In this document: positions 1 to 11,922 of the stretch, one piece after another
Position numbering within the stretch: position 1 is the stretch's first letter
How the letters are laid out: each line of letters opens with the position of its first letter
Assembly (NCBI GenBank): GCA_947561395.2
Contig: OX387182.1
Location: forward strand, 37,069,949-37,133,948
Origin: Buxus sempervirens
Lineage: Eukaryota > Streptophyta > Magnoliopsida > Buxales > Buxaceae
DNA length: 64,000 bases
Direction of reading: 5' to 3'
Notes under the pieces: model-generated
What the model was told of the DNA's origin: nothing
The model's input: the letters and a program-made list of their open reading frames with translations, nothing else
Databases searched by the model: none
Made by a program: the position numbers and the translations under genes

Positions 1-942
1 ATGGATCCATAGTTTTGGCTGGTTAGCTAAGTGGTATTTAGTTTGGGTTGAGTTACTCCTATGTGCGAGCGCGCTTCCCTTGCAAGTTAGTTTGCTCTGG
101 GAAGGTCCTATATCTGGAGGGACACCCCGGTGCGCCACTGGTGATTCCCTGTACACGTGGATAAGCGACCATCTCCATGTATTGATTCTGGAGTTGTATG
201 CTGGTGGTACATGCAAACTCTGTTGAGTTCGTGCGTAATAAGTCGGTGACTACGGCTCTTGTCTATAGCTGTACTGCATGGGGCTTGAGTATCATTAAGT
301 AGCACTGCCCCTAAGCCGCACGGTGGTATAGCAGTTAGTTGAGTGTCATCTCAAATACTTATCATCTTTGTGAGTCATGCAATGGCACGTGTTTTATCGC
401 TTTTGTCGGTTTTACCCCGTTAACATCCAATTACTGGTATTTGTACATGATCATCTGTTTTATCGTTTTATTTGGAATTGCCATGAATAACTTGGATTTC
501 TCATCTTATCGTTGATTAATCGAATACCTCATGACTATTTGCTTACATTGAACTGTTTCTAATTGCATGCACCTGCTATTTGCTGAGATGAAAATCTCAC
601 TCCGTTTTCCCCTATTTTTCAGGTTGCTTGGAGAGACCGTGAAGATGGGGTTTAATTTGATCGGTAGAATTGTAATTGGTATTAATGTCATATGTTGATT
701 AGAGAAACTTTATTGTAAACTGAATTGATATTATTGAATAAAGAATTGTTTTTTTTATTGGCCATCAGAACTCTGATGTAATTAATAAGTTTTAAAATTA
801 TTGTGAATCTTAGTTTGTATTTGACCCCAGATTCGTGATAACACCTCGAGTTTGGTTGTTGAACCAGACTTGGGTTGTTACAGTAGCGAATCGGGTTCGG
901 GTTGGGTGCCGGTTTGCACTGACCCGGGTTCGGGGCGTTACA
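1..942 (+). mobile_element. Gypsy-type LTR, right-hand part, cut by window edge
   Basis: The stretch ends in GGGGCGTTACA at 942, the 3' terminus shared by the long LTRs of this window. Near 583-625 it has the conserved block GAGAT-AAAA-ATCTC, a pyrimidine run and TTTTTCAG seen in the sister LTRs. It sits inside a second LTR whose end resumes at 943, because the segment after 942 continues sequence that is uninterrupted at 56340-56538. Its left part lies outside the window, so its target duplication cannot be tested. Confidence 0.7.
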
Positions 943-1125
943 AGATAGTTTGATGTTTACACTTAGCCACGCTTGTTGGTGAATTCGATGTTTCATTTTC
1001 TACACTCTGATATTCAATGGAATTATTCGAATTTAATTGTCTGGTAATTATTTGCTTTGGGCCAGTAGCACTTCGGGTTCAGGTTCGGTGCTTGTTTTGC
1101 ATAGACTCAGGTTTGGAGCGTTACA
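943..1125 (+). mobile_element. 3' end of an LTR of the E family
   Basis: The sequence aligns by eye with 56345-56538, the end of LTR E. Both contain the TTAGCCACG stretch, a TCTGGTAATTA motif and the terminal GCGTTACA. It is the right flank of the LTR fragment at 1-942, so that LTR had inserted into this one. Confidence 0.65.
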
Positions 1126-2049
1126 TTGCCCCAGCGTAGAGATAGGTGTGGGAGGAAAGTTAGGGTTTGGATCAAAAGAAGATAGCCTCTGGCTCAGTCA
1201 AGGTTCTCAAGGGTGGAGTGTATTGCACCTAGCTGAAGACACCTTTGAGCAACTTGGCATCTTTCATGATCATGGTCATGCCAAAAAGGTGGTCTTAGAA
1301 CAATGTCATCCTCGACCATGTACTTGCATTTTTCTTTGTTTTTGTTATTTTTCAAAAGTTTTTTTTTTATTTGCATAAAAGCAAAAGTAGTTACAAACTT
1401 CCAAAATGACCAATCCCACCTGTGATGGTCGATGCAAAAAGTAAAGCTTTAGGCACGGGATAGAACCGCATCCGATGAAGAATTTTGGATTTCAGGATTA
1501 ACCATTGCCTTGCAATTTTACCAACTTGTTTAGCTAGTGCCACTTGAAGACACCTGGTTGTGGTTGGGTAGTGGATTGGTGGTGATTCCTATTTCTGCTT
1601 TTGCCTAATTAGCTAGGGGATCAAGTTAGCCATTTCTGATCAATTAGGTCTTGGATGTCATGCCTCAAATCCCAACACCGGTTGGTACTGTATCCCAGAG
1701 CTCCCATGTGGTATTCGCAATGCTCATTGGAGTTATAGCTACGGCTGAGTGACATATGAGGGTTCGGTTGTTTCTTCTGCAGATATCCTCCCTTTAGCAA
1801 AGTTGGGAGCAGTTCAGCTGGAGATTAAGAGAGAGGTGTGAATACTCTATTAAGCCTCACTTGAATTTCATCTTTGAACCGTCTCGGCTGTCCTGAAAAT
1901 GGTGTCCCTTGGCCAGCGTTCTGATTTTCTCTTCTGTTAGGTACTGAGAGGTGGAAAGGCCTGTTCGGTTGGACATAAGTAACAATCTCATCTTCCTTTC
2001 TTCTGTCCATACCCCTTCCACCATTAAAATGCCTCCTCTACATCCCCAG
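1126..2049. other. Unassigned region
   Basis: I recognise no gene, RNA or repeat family here. Short open frames exist on both strands but show no domain, no splice context and no support from a second copy in the window. It may be single-copy flanking DNA or an old degraded repeat. Confidence 0.4.
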
Positions 2050-2424
2050 TGTAAGCACCTCATTTTTGCATCCTCTCTAAAAGCCAGAAGTAAAAATCCT
2101 AAAAGATATGTCAAATCCCCAGAAACAGAAATTGACTTCCTGATTGAACTTAAGTTAATTGCCATGACATATTCCAATGGATAGGAAATCCTAACACGAT
2201 TTCAATGTAACTGAGTTTGCACGAAGGAGTTCGGATAAAGAAAATATGGGCAAAACAACAAAAGAGGAATAAAATGCAGAAAATTTGGACAGGTGGCAAA
2301 ACTTACCAAGTGACAAAATAAAGCACTAAAAAACAAAACATCAAATCAAGTCAGATCAAGTCTAATCAAGGTCAAATCAGGGGTTAAATCAAATCAAATC
2401 TAAAGAGATATGGTATAACCATAT
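2050..2424 (+). mobile_element. 5' part of a gypsy LTR, same family as LTR C
   Basis: It begins TGTAAGCACCTCATTTTTGC, as does the minus-strand LTR starting at 57216. The two stay similar for at least 250 bases, sharing the TAACACGATT and GGGCAAAACAAC stretches. It stops where LTR F1 begins. The purine tract expected before a 3' LTR is absent, so this is probably a 5' LTR or a solo LTR. The right-hand remainder was not found. Confidence 0.6.
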
Positions 2425-5012
2425 TGTAACACCCCGAATCTGGGTCATTTTTTTATTTCCGAATGAAGGCATTCTTGGTGATACAACACAAATCAGCTCA
2501 AAGATCAAGAATAAATGAACTAAGAGACAACAGAGTGCACTAAGATAATATTTTTATTCATTAAAAAACCTCTATTCACTTTACACCAAGTATCAAATAA
2601 AAGGTAAAACTAAAACTCTACTAAACAAAAGAATCACAAATTTATATCCTTGATTCAATACTATGATAACCCTAGTTCTTCAAGCTCACTATAAGTCTAA
2701 CCCGTGGCGTCCTCTCCAATAATACCTGAAAAATGAGGAAAACTAGAGAGATATAAATCTTAACAAGTAGCAAGGTGCATGCAATAAATCAGTCCAATTT
2801 ATGAAATAGTTATGAATTATATGATAAACCAAAGCAATGGTAAATAAATTCAAAGCATTCAACAAACCACACTCACACATGTGACATCACAAGACTCATG
2901 AAGAAAGATAAGTCTTTGAAAAGTAACTAAGTCACCACTGTGAGACATGGGAAAATCATCGGGATGATTCCCCCTCTGTCGACACACGGGCTCAACGTAA
3001 AATGGGAGAGTCGCCACCATTCAATTTTTGGGTGTGAATGGACACCAAAAGATTCAAAAATAAGCAAAAAGAACTAAAAGGCAAATTCTAGAGTAAAAAT
3101 AACTCCACTTGAAAATCAAATCCAGAGATGGGTAAGGGGATTAGATTATGAACGGGGGAAGGTGTTAGGCACCCCCATTCACCCACACAAGGTGGTTGCC
3201 AAGTGTTGTTCATGCCAAAAAGATGAGAAAGCCTGCTAAAATCATCAAAAACCTTGAAAAATGGGTTAAACAAATATGTGATATATCCATAGGAGAAATC
3301 CCAATGAATTCCAGATCCTCTTTTATATCAATATCACTTCTGAAATATCACCAATGGATGGAAATCAAAGCAAACATTGCATAAAACCAAGTCGAGTCAA
3401 ATCCGGAAAATTCGGTAAAAGATAGTGCCATTTGTCTTAAAATCATTCAAATCTAATTTAAATTGAATCAAACCAAATCCATTTGAAAGATTATGATAGA
3501 TAGAAGATCCATGCAAATTTTCAATCCATTCCGGTTAAAATCCTAGGAGTTAATTCTCCTTTGAAATTTGCTGCTGGAGATAATTAAAAGTGACAAGTGG
3601 ACAAGTTTGGAAAATCATTTAGAAAAATCGGTTCCATGAAATTTGGTGTGAATGAAGTGTGTATGACCATCTTTCAAATGAAACTAGTCTCATACAAAAA
3701 TTCATTCAGATGTGCCTTGGGTGACCTCCTGAACAGGCCCCGAAGATCACAGATTTACCCAGAAAAGTGCTATTAAGCAGTTCTGAGTAAATCTGTTACC
3801 CACGACACAAATGGAGTCAAAAAATTATGAAACCAACTGGATTTGAAACTAGACTTCTAAAGGAAAACTTAGAAATAAGAATCACTTGAATCAGACTTAA
3901 AATGAACACATGGTGCTCAGTCGAAGTGACAGGTTCCGTATTTAGACCTGAACTGACCTATCAACTTCGACAAAGAGGTGTCAAAAATCCGCTTGATAGA
4001 AATTAATGAAATTTTACAGGCATAAATGAGACAGCCTCACCTTTCTTATGGCTCTAAAATCACTCCAAAATTCATCCGGACAATGAAGTTACGAGTGCCC
4101 GAAGTTGGGGTACAGTTGCTGTCAAGTTAAGCCTTTTTTGAAGAAAATCAACTCAAACAGTGATAAAGTGTGTGGAATCCGTGCAAGATAAATCAAAACC
4201 ATTTTTTGAAGATATTGAAGAACCTCTAGGAAGAAATGGGGCAGAAGTTCGGCTCACCATCCTCTCTGATTGGAAAGGATATGCCAAAAAACCCCAAAAT
4301 TGAGCAAAAGTGCCCAAAACTGAGAGGTTAGACCTAGAGGTCTTCAATGTTTGCTTGAAATCATGTTGAAAATCAATAAGAAACATCCCAGAATTGCTTG
4401 GGGCTATTCATTTTAGATCTACCACAAGGACGGCAATAGATCCAAAATATGAGCCAAATCCGACAAAACTAGTGCAATGTGTGCATGTGTAAAAATCCAT
4501 TCTTCAATAATATAATAACATATAGCATGTATTCATCAATCAAATGGGGTTCTAAAACAACCTAGGGTTCCGTTCCAATATCGTTTCCCTTAGTTCTCTC
4601 TCCCCGTTACACACGGTTCTTCAAGATAATCTTGGGGTACTTTGAATATGAAACGGTTTTCATAGAATCAAAAGGCTTATTCCAACAAGGTTCTAACACT
4701 AGGATCAATCCCCAGTCTCGTTTCCCCTAGATCCCGCCTTCACATTTTACGACTAGGGGGAGTCTCGAGGTACTTTGAGTAGGGGAAGGGTTTTCATACA
4801 CACAGATTAGGCCTTATTCTACAGAAAGGTAGAAGAAGAGATCTAGACCTAGAATGTAAGAACAGAAAAATAAAGAGAGGTTTGAGGCTTACTTGGACTT
4901 CTGAAAGTAGTGAGGCAGCGGTTCCGTTCTTCACTCGGAGCTCTTAAATCTCCAACTTCTTGGCAAAAGTTATTGGCAAGAGTTAATGGCCATTTGCTTA
5001 AGGAGGAGCTTC

Positions 5013-5023
5013 CTATTTATAGG
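5013..5023 (-). promoter_or_regulatory. TATA box of the solo LTR
   Basis: CCTATAAATAG on the minus strand, well inside the LTR and in the orientation implied by the LTR termini. It is presumably the core promoter at the U3/R boundary. Confidence 0.5.
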
Positions 5024-5183
5024 CAAAGGCTAGGGTTAGGGTTTGCATGATGGTAGACACAAAATGATGTCTAGAGTCCAGCAATCTTAAACCTAAGGCT
5101 ATTTCCGAGATTTCCACTCCTTTAATGAAGGATATGATGGTAAAAAGTGAAAACTCTCGGAAAACCCTAATTTTGAGCAAAAA

Positions 5184-5335
5184 GCTTGTATCCGACATGT
5201 CAGGTCGGATACAAGCAATTCTCTTTGTATCCGACATTATCTGTCAGATACAATAAAGATCCTTTGTATCCGACATTATCTATCAGATACAATAAAGATG
5301 TTTTGTATCTGACATTATCTGTCGGATACAAAAAA
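5184..5335. repeat. Four tandem hairpins with GTATCCGAC stems
   Basis: The first hairpin has a perfect 13-bp stem (5184-5196 with 5204-5216) around the 7-base loop ATGTCAG. Three more follow with the same stem and the loop ATTATCT or ATTATCT-like. Their stem differences are mostly single C/T or G/A changes that leave a mismatch or a wobble pair. The array lies in the AT-rich leader part of the solo LTR. Confidence 0.75.
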
Positions 5336-7910
5336 AAGAAGCTTTTATCCGAATTTTAACACAGGCAATACTTATTTATATGTAATATCGTTTAAGTAAA
5401 TGTCCTCGTATTTTTAATCTCCATTTACTTAAGATATTACATGTAAATAAGCAAACACCCCCCATTTGAATCCATTAAAAATAGTTCCAGACCCAAATTC
5501 CAAGTGAATAAAAAGTCAACTTTCCAGTTCTAGGCAAAATTCCGATTTTTCAGGTTCGGTAAAAAGATTCAACATGTTAAAACCAAGGTATTCGTCAAGA
5601 TTTAAAATCTCAAAAAATTCTTTTATGCAATAACATAGCTAAAAACTTGATTACCGGGAAAAATTATCTTGAAATCTGGCTTTAAAAAATATTTCATTTT
5701 CTGGGGTCAAAGTCAATAAAATTCAATCGGAAAAAGTTTGACTTTGCACAAAAAATTGAATTTGGGCCTTTTCCTTTATGGTTTTGGATTCAAATGGGTT
5801 AAGGATCTCAAACCCAATTCAAAGAATTGAAAATTCCAATAAAATATTTCTCTCCTTCAAGATTTATCAAAAATCGTGCAATTTTGGGGTGTCTACAACC
5901 ACTATGCCACCTTACGACTTATTGCAATGCCAGTAAACCATAGTTCCCACCATATCAACAAAGCTAAATCTTGAAATATGGGGTCTGACTATCGGTTTAT
6001 TGTGCAAGAAACTCACATACCAGCAAACTAAATCTCGAAATATGGAGTTTTGGCACGTACTACCATGCATGCAGCAAACCTAAATCACAATCATGGGGGT
6101 AGCTGCATTATCACCATATACAGGGGTAAACTCATCAGCACCATAAATCTGAAATGAGCCTCACTAGCAAGCTAAATCTGAAATGAGTCCATATTATACA
6201 TGAAGACCTTCCTATGCAAATGAACTCAAAAAGGAAGTGCGTATTGTGGAGTCAAAGTAACCAACCAAAGTAAATACTTCTTCATTATCTAGCTTAGCCT
6301 ATGGATCTATACACCGCTATGCCCGCTAGATACAATACACACTCAACACATTTATTAAGTCGATTATAATAAGACTATTGTTCAATATGCAAAGCATTCC
6401 AATTCATAATAACATCTCATCTCAATCTCAGTGAGAGAAGAAATTCACCTAGTCCAGGGTACATTAAATATTTCCAGCAATTCCAATATTAGATCCATGA
6501 TTCCAAATGTAATTATTCACAAGTAATTTTGTGTTCAATAAAATTTCTCAAATCAGGGAAGTAAAACAAGAAATCCCTTTTTATAGTTTAAGACCATGCT
6601 CATCATACCCAAAACTCGTATAAAATCTTTATGATCAATTCCAATGCTCAAAACATGTTTAAAACAGTCTTTTACAAGTGTATGAACCAACAAATTCGAC
6701 TTAAAACAAAATCTGGAAACAAATCTCTCCTTAGTATCAAAACAAGACATATTTTAGTAGATTGTGCCCAAAATATTTAAAATAAGTTTTACCAATGTAG
6801 AGACTCTTAAATCATACTTATTTAAGTATTGGACAAGTTGTTAGCTCATTTTTATAATTTTAATTAAATCCCTAGGTCTTGACCAGAACCTGTCTAATGA
6901 AGCCACTCAGTAATATCCAAGTTTCCTCATTAAGAACCTAAGGTATCAAATCTTGTAATTCATGTTATTTAACACTTCTAGAGGGTTATATAGGTCCCTA
7001 TTGAAGTTTAGGAATATGTCCTATAATCCTAATTTATATTTAAATAGATTTAGTACACCAATTCCACCATATTGACCTTTTAAACACCTCTTTACATTCA
7101 TTTTTCCAAATTAATATTCTTTTATCCAAATTTAATTCCGCCACTTCCTTCATCTCAAATTACCCTAATTACAAGTGTTACAATGATTAAATTGCTAGAA
7201 AATTCATTAAAAATAGATTTGGACTCAAATTCCAAATTTTAGAAAATTCTATCAGTGGGCGCTCGGTATCGTGCTCAAGCGACATGTTGGGTGTCCATTA
7301 CTGAGTCAATTTTCTTCTTAGCCACTCGGGATGGCGCTCGAGCTGTATCTAGGGTGTTGAAAATCTAGTTTCTGTTATGTTTTGTTTAAAAACACACAGG
7401 CAAGACACCTGCAATAGTGCTTGAGCGTCGACAGGCGCTCGGGCAAAATTCAACATATTTTTTTGGGTTTTTCTGAATTTATAAAATCTAAGGTGATTCC
7501 TAGAGTTTTAATTGATTCTAACCGGCATATTTCCATTCTAGATTACTTCTAAAACAGTCTTCATCTATTCCCATCAATTATATATTGATCTAGAATTTCC
7601 TACTTAATTAAATCTTTTGTGATCATCATTTTTCTTGGGTTCTCTTATGCTGTGTTTGGAGCCTTGGATTTGGGGAGAAAAGAAAAGAAATCCCAAAAAG
7701 AAAAGAAAAGAAGAGAAAAGAAAGGAAAAAAGGATATTTTCTCTTGTTTGGTTTGCTAGGGAAAACAAGGAAGAAATTTTTGAAGAAATCACTTTCTCTT
7801 GTTTGGGTGTTTATATGGAAAATCAAAAAGAAAATCAAATGGTTCTTTTGATTTTTGGATTTTGTAGTTGATGAAAAGGGAAAAATACATAAATATTGAG
7901 TCCACCTAAT

Positions 7911-8216
7911 TAGGGATAGCAATGTACCTCTAATTGTCAAGGTTTGCTATGGTTAAAATCGAGTTAGGGGCGGGTTCGGGTTTTGTCCCACTGCCCCAAA
8001 CCCGACCTTCATACAAATTAAAGTATCAATTTTATATATTTTGATTTCATACAAATATTTATTTTTGTATTTTATACTCCAACCAAGTCAGACCCACCCC
8101 ATGCCTTTACCAACTTAATAGGGGGCGGTTTAGGATTTGGTATTGGATAAACTCCTACAGGAGCGGGGTTTAGGTTAACCAAAACCCGCCCCGATTCCAT
8201 GCCATTGCCATTATTA
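7911..8216. mobile_element. hAT-like MITE, 306 bp
   Basis: The terminal repeats are TAGGGATAGCAATG and, complemented, TAATAATGGCAATG. The inside has GGGGCGGGTTCGGG near the left end and AAACCCGCCCCG near the right end, a composition common in plant hAT MITEs. The flanks are CACCTAAT (7903-7910) and GACCTAAT (8217-8224), an 8-bp duplication with one mismatch. It is nested in the Harbinger-like element. Confidence 0.65.
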
Positions 8217-8224
8217 GACCTAAT

Positions 8225-10479
8225 GAAGGATGAGCAAAAATTATCTTGTTCTTAGTAGATATTTCCTAAAAAAAAGAAGATAATTTGCTTTTTAAGAAAA
8301 GAATATAATTTGCACTTACACTTCCATTCACCAACCCATTACCTAATAACAAATATTCACATTTAAAATGTTAAGAAATCAACTAATACCATCTCAAAGC
8401 TGCCAACAAAAAAAGAAAAAAAAAGGATGAGAAGTTTAAAATAAGAATATGACGATCACTTCAAAAAAGTGTCTTCAATTGTTCATTCAAAAACCTACAC
8501 ATGATATGGTTAGTACCAAAGAGACTTATAGCATTAAATATAAGATCAAGAAAATAAAATAGTCTATCAAACTACAACTTGCAACTAAGCCAAGTACTAC
8601 CAAATACAAAGCATATATCATAGTAGTAGTTGAATCCCAAAAACCCATATATCCAAGTTTTACATCAAATTTAAGTCATAAATTAGAGCCCAATAAGAGT
8701 CTTGAACATTGTAGTAGCTGTCCATCTTCATCCGTAACCACTGCTTGCACTGCTCCTGTGAGACTCCCATGAAAGGCCTTGTCCTAATAATATCTGCAGC
8801 AATCTAGTCATACCTTCAGTCAATGTGATTAAGGATTAAAGAGTGTTCGGCACAAGAATTAATTGAGAGTAAGTTTGGGAAAATTTTTTGATATAGTTTG
8901 TCACCAAATAAGCTAAATAACTGAGATTGTAGGTTTCTTAATACACTAAATTAGGATTGACCATGTTAGAACTTGAATTACTAACTACTCATCCCACTAT
9001 CTAATTGGTTTTTTTGACACCAATTAGATCAAAGTACAAATAAGCTTTGTCCAACTATCTTCCACCCACACCAAAAGTGAAAAAAATAACTAATATGAGA
9101 ATATTTCTTCTATCACAAGATACACCACCTAATCATGATCCCTCAAGAAATCATAAAAAAATTAAGCTTGATGGCATCTTCATGAGGATAACAATTCCAC
9201 GGAACTCCCTTATAAGTTTTGGCAAAAAGTATTCCACTACAAGTTCATACATGTGAAAGGCTTGAATAAATTAAATTCAACAAATAAATCAGATTTAAGG
9301 TTCATAGATACTTGATTTGAACAGTTAGTAAGTACTCTCAAGTTCTAGCCATGATGTAATATTGCAATTTGTCTAACTATAGGGATAATGATGCAAAAAG
9401 TAGGCATGACAAAAGCTTTATAGGGGATGGCTTCTAGCCATACAAGGTCGGATAAGATAGGACTAACATCAGCTACCTTAAACCCAGTTTTATTCTGTGG
9501 TTATACTGGTAACAAAAATGCCCCATTTTGACTAATATAAAATCCCAGGGAGGTTATGGATGCAACTCAAAATACTTAACAGGTCATGGGATTAACTCCC
9601 ATTTTCATTTTCACCACTTAAAAGAGAAGAGTATTATTATCTGAACGAGACTCAGACCAAGCATGTTGAATATGGTTAAGGAGTTACATTTATTGAAAGT
9701 TAGTAACTCAAATCAAGGAAATGGATGAAGAATGACATCTACCAGGACAAAGAGTTGAGAATTTCTTCCTACATTATATGCAGTGTTAAAAACTAACCCA
9801 CCCCAATTGGATATTATCAAACTTCACTTTGGATAAGCTGAAAAAGAGACCATGAGACGCGGTTAAACTTTCACTTCCATATGTGAAACTACTATCCAAG
9901 CAATGCTCAAAGATGTCAAGTCAAGCTAGTAGTAGAACAGTCAACAATATGACTGAATAAGAAAATCTTGTGGCAATGGGTAAGCCAGTCTGGTCAACGA
10001 TGGAAACTACAATCAGAGGAAATTACGTAATAGAAAATTTACATGAACCCTGAAAAACAGAAGTAGCAGAAAAAAATGCATCTAATCAAGAAGTCCCAAA
10101 GCACTCCAAAAAATTTGTAGTGTTATCATGTCCTTTTTGTTTGCTAGCAACCAAGATTAATTTAGATTGTCAGAGTACCATGTCTAATGAGATCTATGAA
10201 GAGAAATTATAAAAGAGGTAAAGCCCATTAAAACGGAGATAGGATGAAGAAATGAAACAATTCAGGGTCCAGAAAGCAAGAAATTCACGAACACAGCAAG
10301 TAGGATTTCCACAAAATCGACCTGAGATCACTTGCAACAAAAAGGGAAAAATCAAAATGATGATTAGAAGCAAAATAGAACATCTAAACTACATAATACA
10401 GAAAACCCAGAAAAATAAACCATAAACAAAACAAAACAAAACAAAAGAAAAAGCATTAAAATCCAGAGAAGAATCAATA
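8225..10479. other. Interior of the DNA transposon, mostly non-coding
   Basis: AT-rich sequence without a recognised domain apart from the possible exon at 8660-8803. If the captured gene fragment includes intron sequence, the part just left of 10480 would be the start of MGDG-synthase intron 1, because it follows the splice donor. Confidence 0.4.
8660..8803 (-). other. Possible captured exon, unidentified
   Basis: After an AG acceptor-like dinucleotide (minus, 8804-8805), 47 codons stay open to a TAA at 8660-8662. The translation has a protein-like composition, including the stretch FMGVSQEQCKQWLRMKMD. I cannot name a family. It could be the last exon of a gene captured by the transposon or a chance open frame. 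It does not resemble the second exon expected of an MGDG synthase. Confidence 0.25.
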
Positions 10480-10485
10480 ACTTAC

Positions 10486-10752
10486 CCTGTACTCATCTCC
10501 AAACTCCAATCTAAAAGCATCCCGGATAGCCTCAGCTGAAGCTCGATGACCCCCACCAGTATCACTTACCAAAATAAAAACATTCTTGGTCCTCTCAACT
10601 CCAATCTGCGAAAGCTTGACTGTCTCTTCATCCTGAAGATACCCATAAGAGCATCTCTTCTGTTTCTTCCCATAAGAACCCTCACCACCTCCCACCCTCT
10701 GAAACAATCTGTCCCTGATGGACTTCCTCGGCGACACCACCAACATCACCAT
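10486..10752 (-). pseudogene. MGD: Captured exon 1 of a type-B MGDG synthase gene
   Basis: Monogalactosyldiacylglycerol synthase transfers galactose from UDP-galactose to diacylglycerol at the plastid envelope. The frame encodes 89 residues. It starts [14 protein letters not shown] and ends with the family's N-terminal glycosyltransferase signature: [17 protein letters not shown], then [17 protein letters not shown]. The exon ends exactly at a GTAAGT donor (minus, 10480-10485), where the coding phase is 0. The start at 10752 was chosen because upstream in-frame residues are hydrophobic and non-homologous. There is no long plastid transit peptide, as in type-B (MGD2/3-like) enzymes. The UDP-galactose-binding C-terminal domain is absent, so no enzyme can be made. 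The exon is intact without stops, suggesting recent capture or selection. The family call is from memory of its motifs. Confidence 0.85.
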
Positions 10753-11912
10753 GCCGTCGGTCACCTCTACCGAACAGAATCCAAGTAAAAGCCCAAAAAA
10801 GAAAGAGAAACACAAGTCTTTTTGTTGGAACGATTGAAACGAAGAAAGAGAAGAGGAGATAAAAAAGAAACAGAAAAATACAGATTGTTTGAACTTTGAA
10901 TTCGAAACCAAATCTTGTGACGCGATGAAGGAGAAGCAAAAAAGGAGATTTCTAAGCCATTTGTTCCGAAAAATGCCGTAGATATCAGGAGATTTGGGGG
11001 AGATGTTGCGATTACTTACTATTGGAAGCCTCTCTCCTCACGTTTGAACAATGCAGCCACTCCCAACCATCAATCGGAAGAGAAGCATTCAAAGGACAGA
11101 TTCACCTCTCGTCTAAATAATGGCTGCTTCTTCCATTGATTTTCCCGGAAGAAGAGAAGCCTTTGTGAGGTTGGGGTCGAGGTGAAAGTCGGGCTCTTCG
11201 CGCGTTTTGTCGAGAGATGTTTCTCCCCAAATCCCCCCTGATTTTGTTTCTTCCGAAATGACTAGGTTTTTAGGGGGAAATATTTTAGATGAGAGAAAGA
11301 AAATTTTTGACCAAATATTCTTTCCTTTTCTTTCAAAACTTACTTTCTTATACAATACCAAACAGAGGAAAAGACATTTTTGCAAGTTTCTTTTCTTTTC
11401 CTTCAAAATCCAAGCAGCCAAACACAACATTAAAGTATATGGAAACAAAACCATCTTAGCAAATTCTCAACATTTTAAACCAAGAACTGAATTTTAACAA
11501 ACCAGCATAAAACATCTAAATAATATGGAAAACATGCAATTCCTCCAATTTTCACAGTGTTTGCTACTTGCCTCATTATGCAAAATTCATTTTGTCAATA
11601 AACTTGAAATGCAACCAAGTTTCTACTATTATCGCACCACCCTATAAGACTCTAAACACCATCTCCACCATTTAGATTGAAGCCCCACTAGTTGTGAACA
11701 AAATCTCCAAATTTGAGACCGATCCAACGGTTGAATCTTTCTAGATTGCACTTTGATGAACGTTGGTTAGGAATTTCTAGAACTACTTTTCTCTAAAAGT
11801 CTCTTATTTTCTCTCTTCTCTCTATTCTCTCCAAACGTGAAGTTCACCTTTCTCTTCTTTTTCCTTCATTCAATTTGAATTAGAAGAAATCCTAAATCCT
11901 CTTTAATGTCTC

Positions 11913-11922
11913 CCTTTTATAG
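11913..11922 (-). promoter_or_regulatory. TATA box of LTR F1
   Basis: CTATAAAAGG on the minus strand, in the same position relative to the LTR end as the boxes at 14531-14542 and 18995-19004 of the sister LTRs. It agrees with a minus orientation. Confidence 0.5.

Larger units (their letters stand above)
2939..5897 (-). mobile_element. Solo gypsy LTR, 2959 bp, TSD ACCAC
   Basis: In plus reading it runs from TGTGAGACATGG to GGTGTCTACA and is flanked by ACCAC at 2934-2938 and 5898-5902. The empty target is preserved at 21875-21885 in LTR F2, which confirms the insertion. A minus-strand TATA box (CCTATAAATAG) at 5013-5023 sets the orientation, so the LTR begins TGTAGACACCCC. A primer-site-like GGTGGCGACTC (minus) lies inside the LTR at 3007-3017, about 70 bases before its 3' end. 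No internal region is present. Confidence 0.85.
7648..11429. mobile_element. PIF/Harbinger-like non-autonomous DNA transposon
   Basis: The terminal inverted repeats begin TGCTGTGTTTGG (left) and TGTTGTGTTTGG (right, complemented). They continue as imperfect repeats for about 40 bases with a shared CTTGGATTT and an AAAAGAAAAG run. The flanks carry TTA on both sides (7645-7647 and 11430-11432), the 3-bp target duplication typical of PIF/Harbinger elements. The sequence on either side rejoins into LTR F1, as comparison with 13838 and 18310 shows. No transposase-like frame was seen, so it would need an enzyme supplied elsewhere. It carries an exon of an MGDG-synthase gene and a nested MITE. A TTA duplication alone does not exclude a related superfamily. 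Confidence 0.75.

Noticed and set aside
1037-1378. 113-codon plus-strand frame
   Set aside because: It crosses the LTR end at 1125 into unrelated DNA, so it cannot be an evolved gene.
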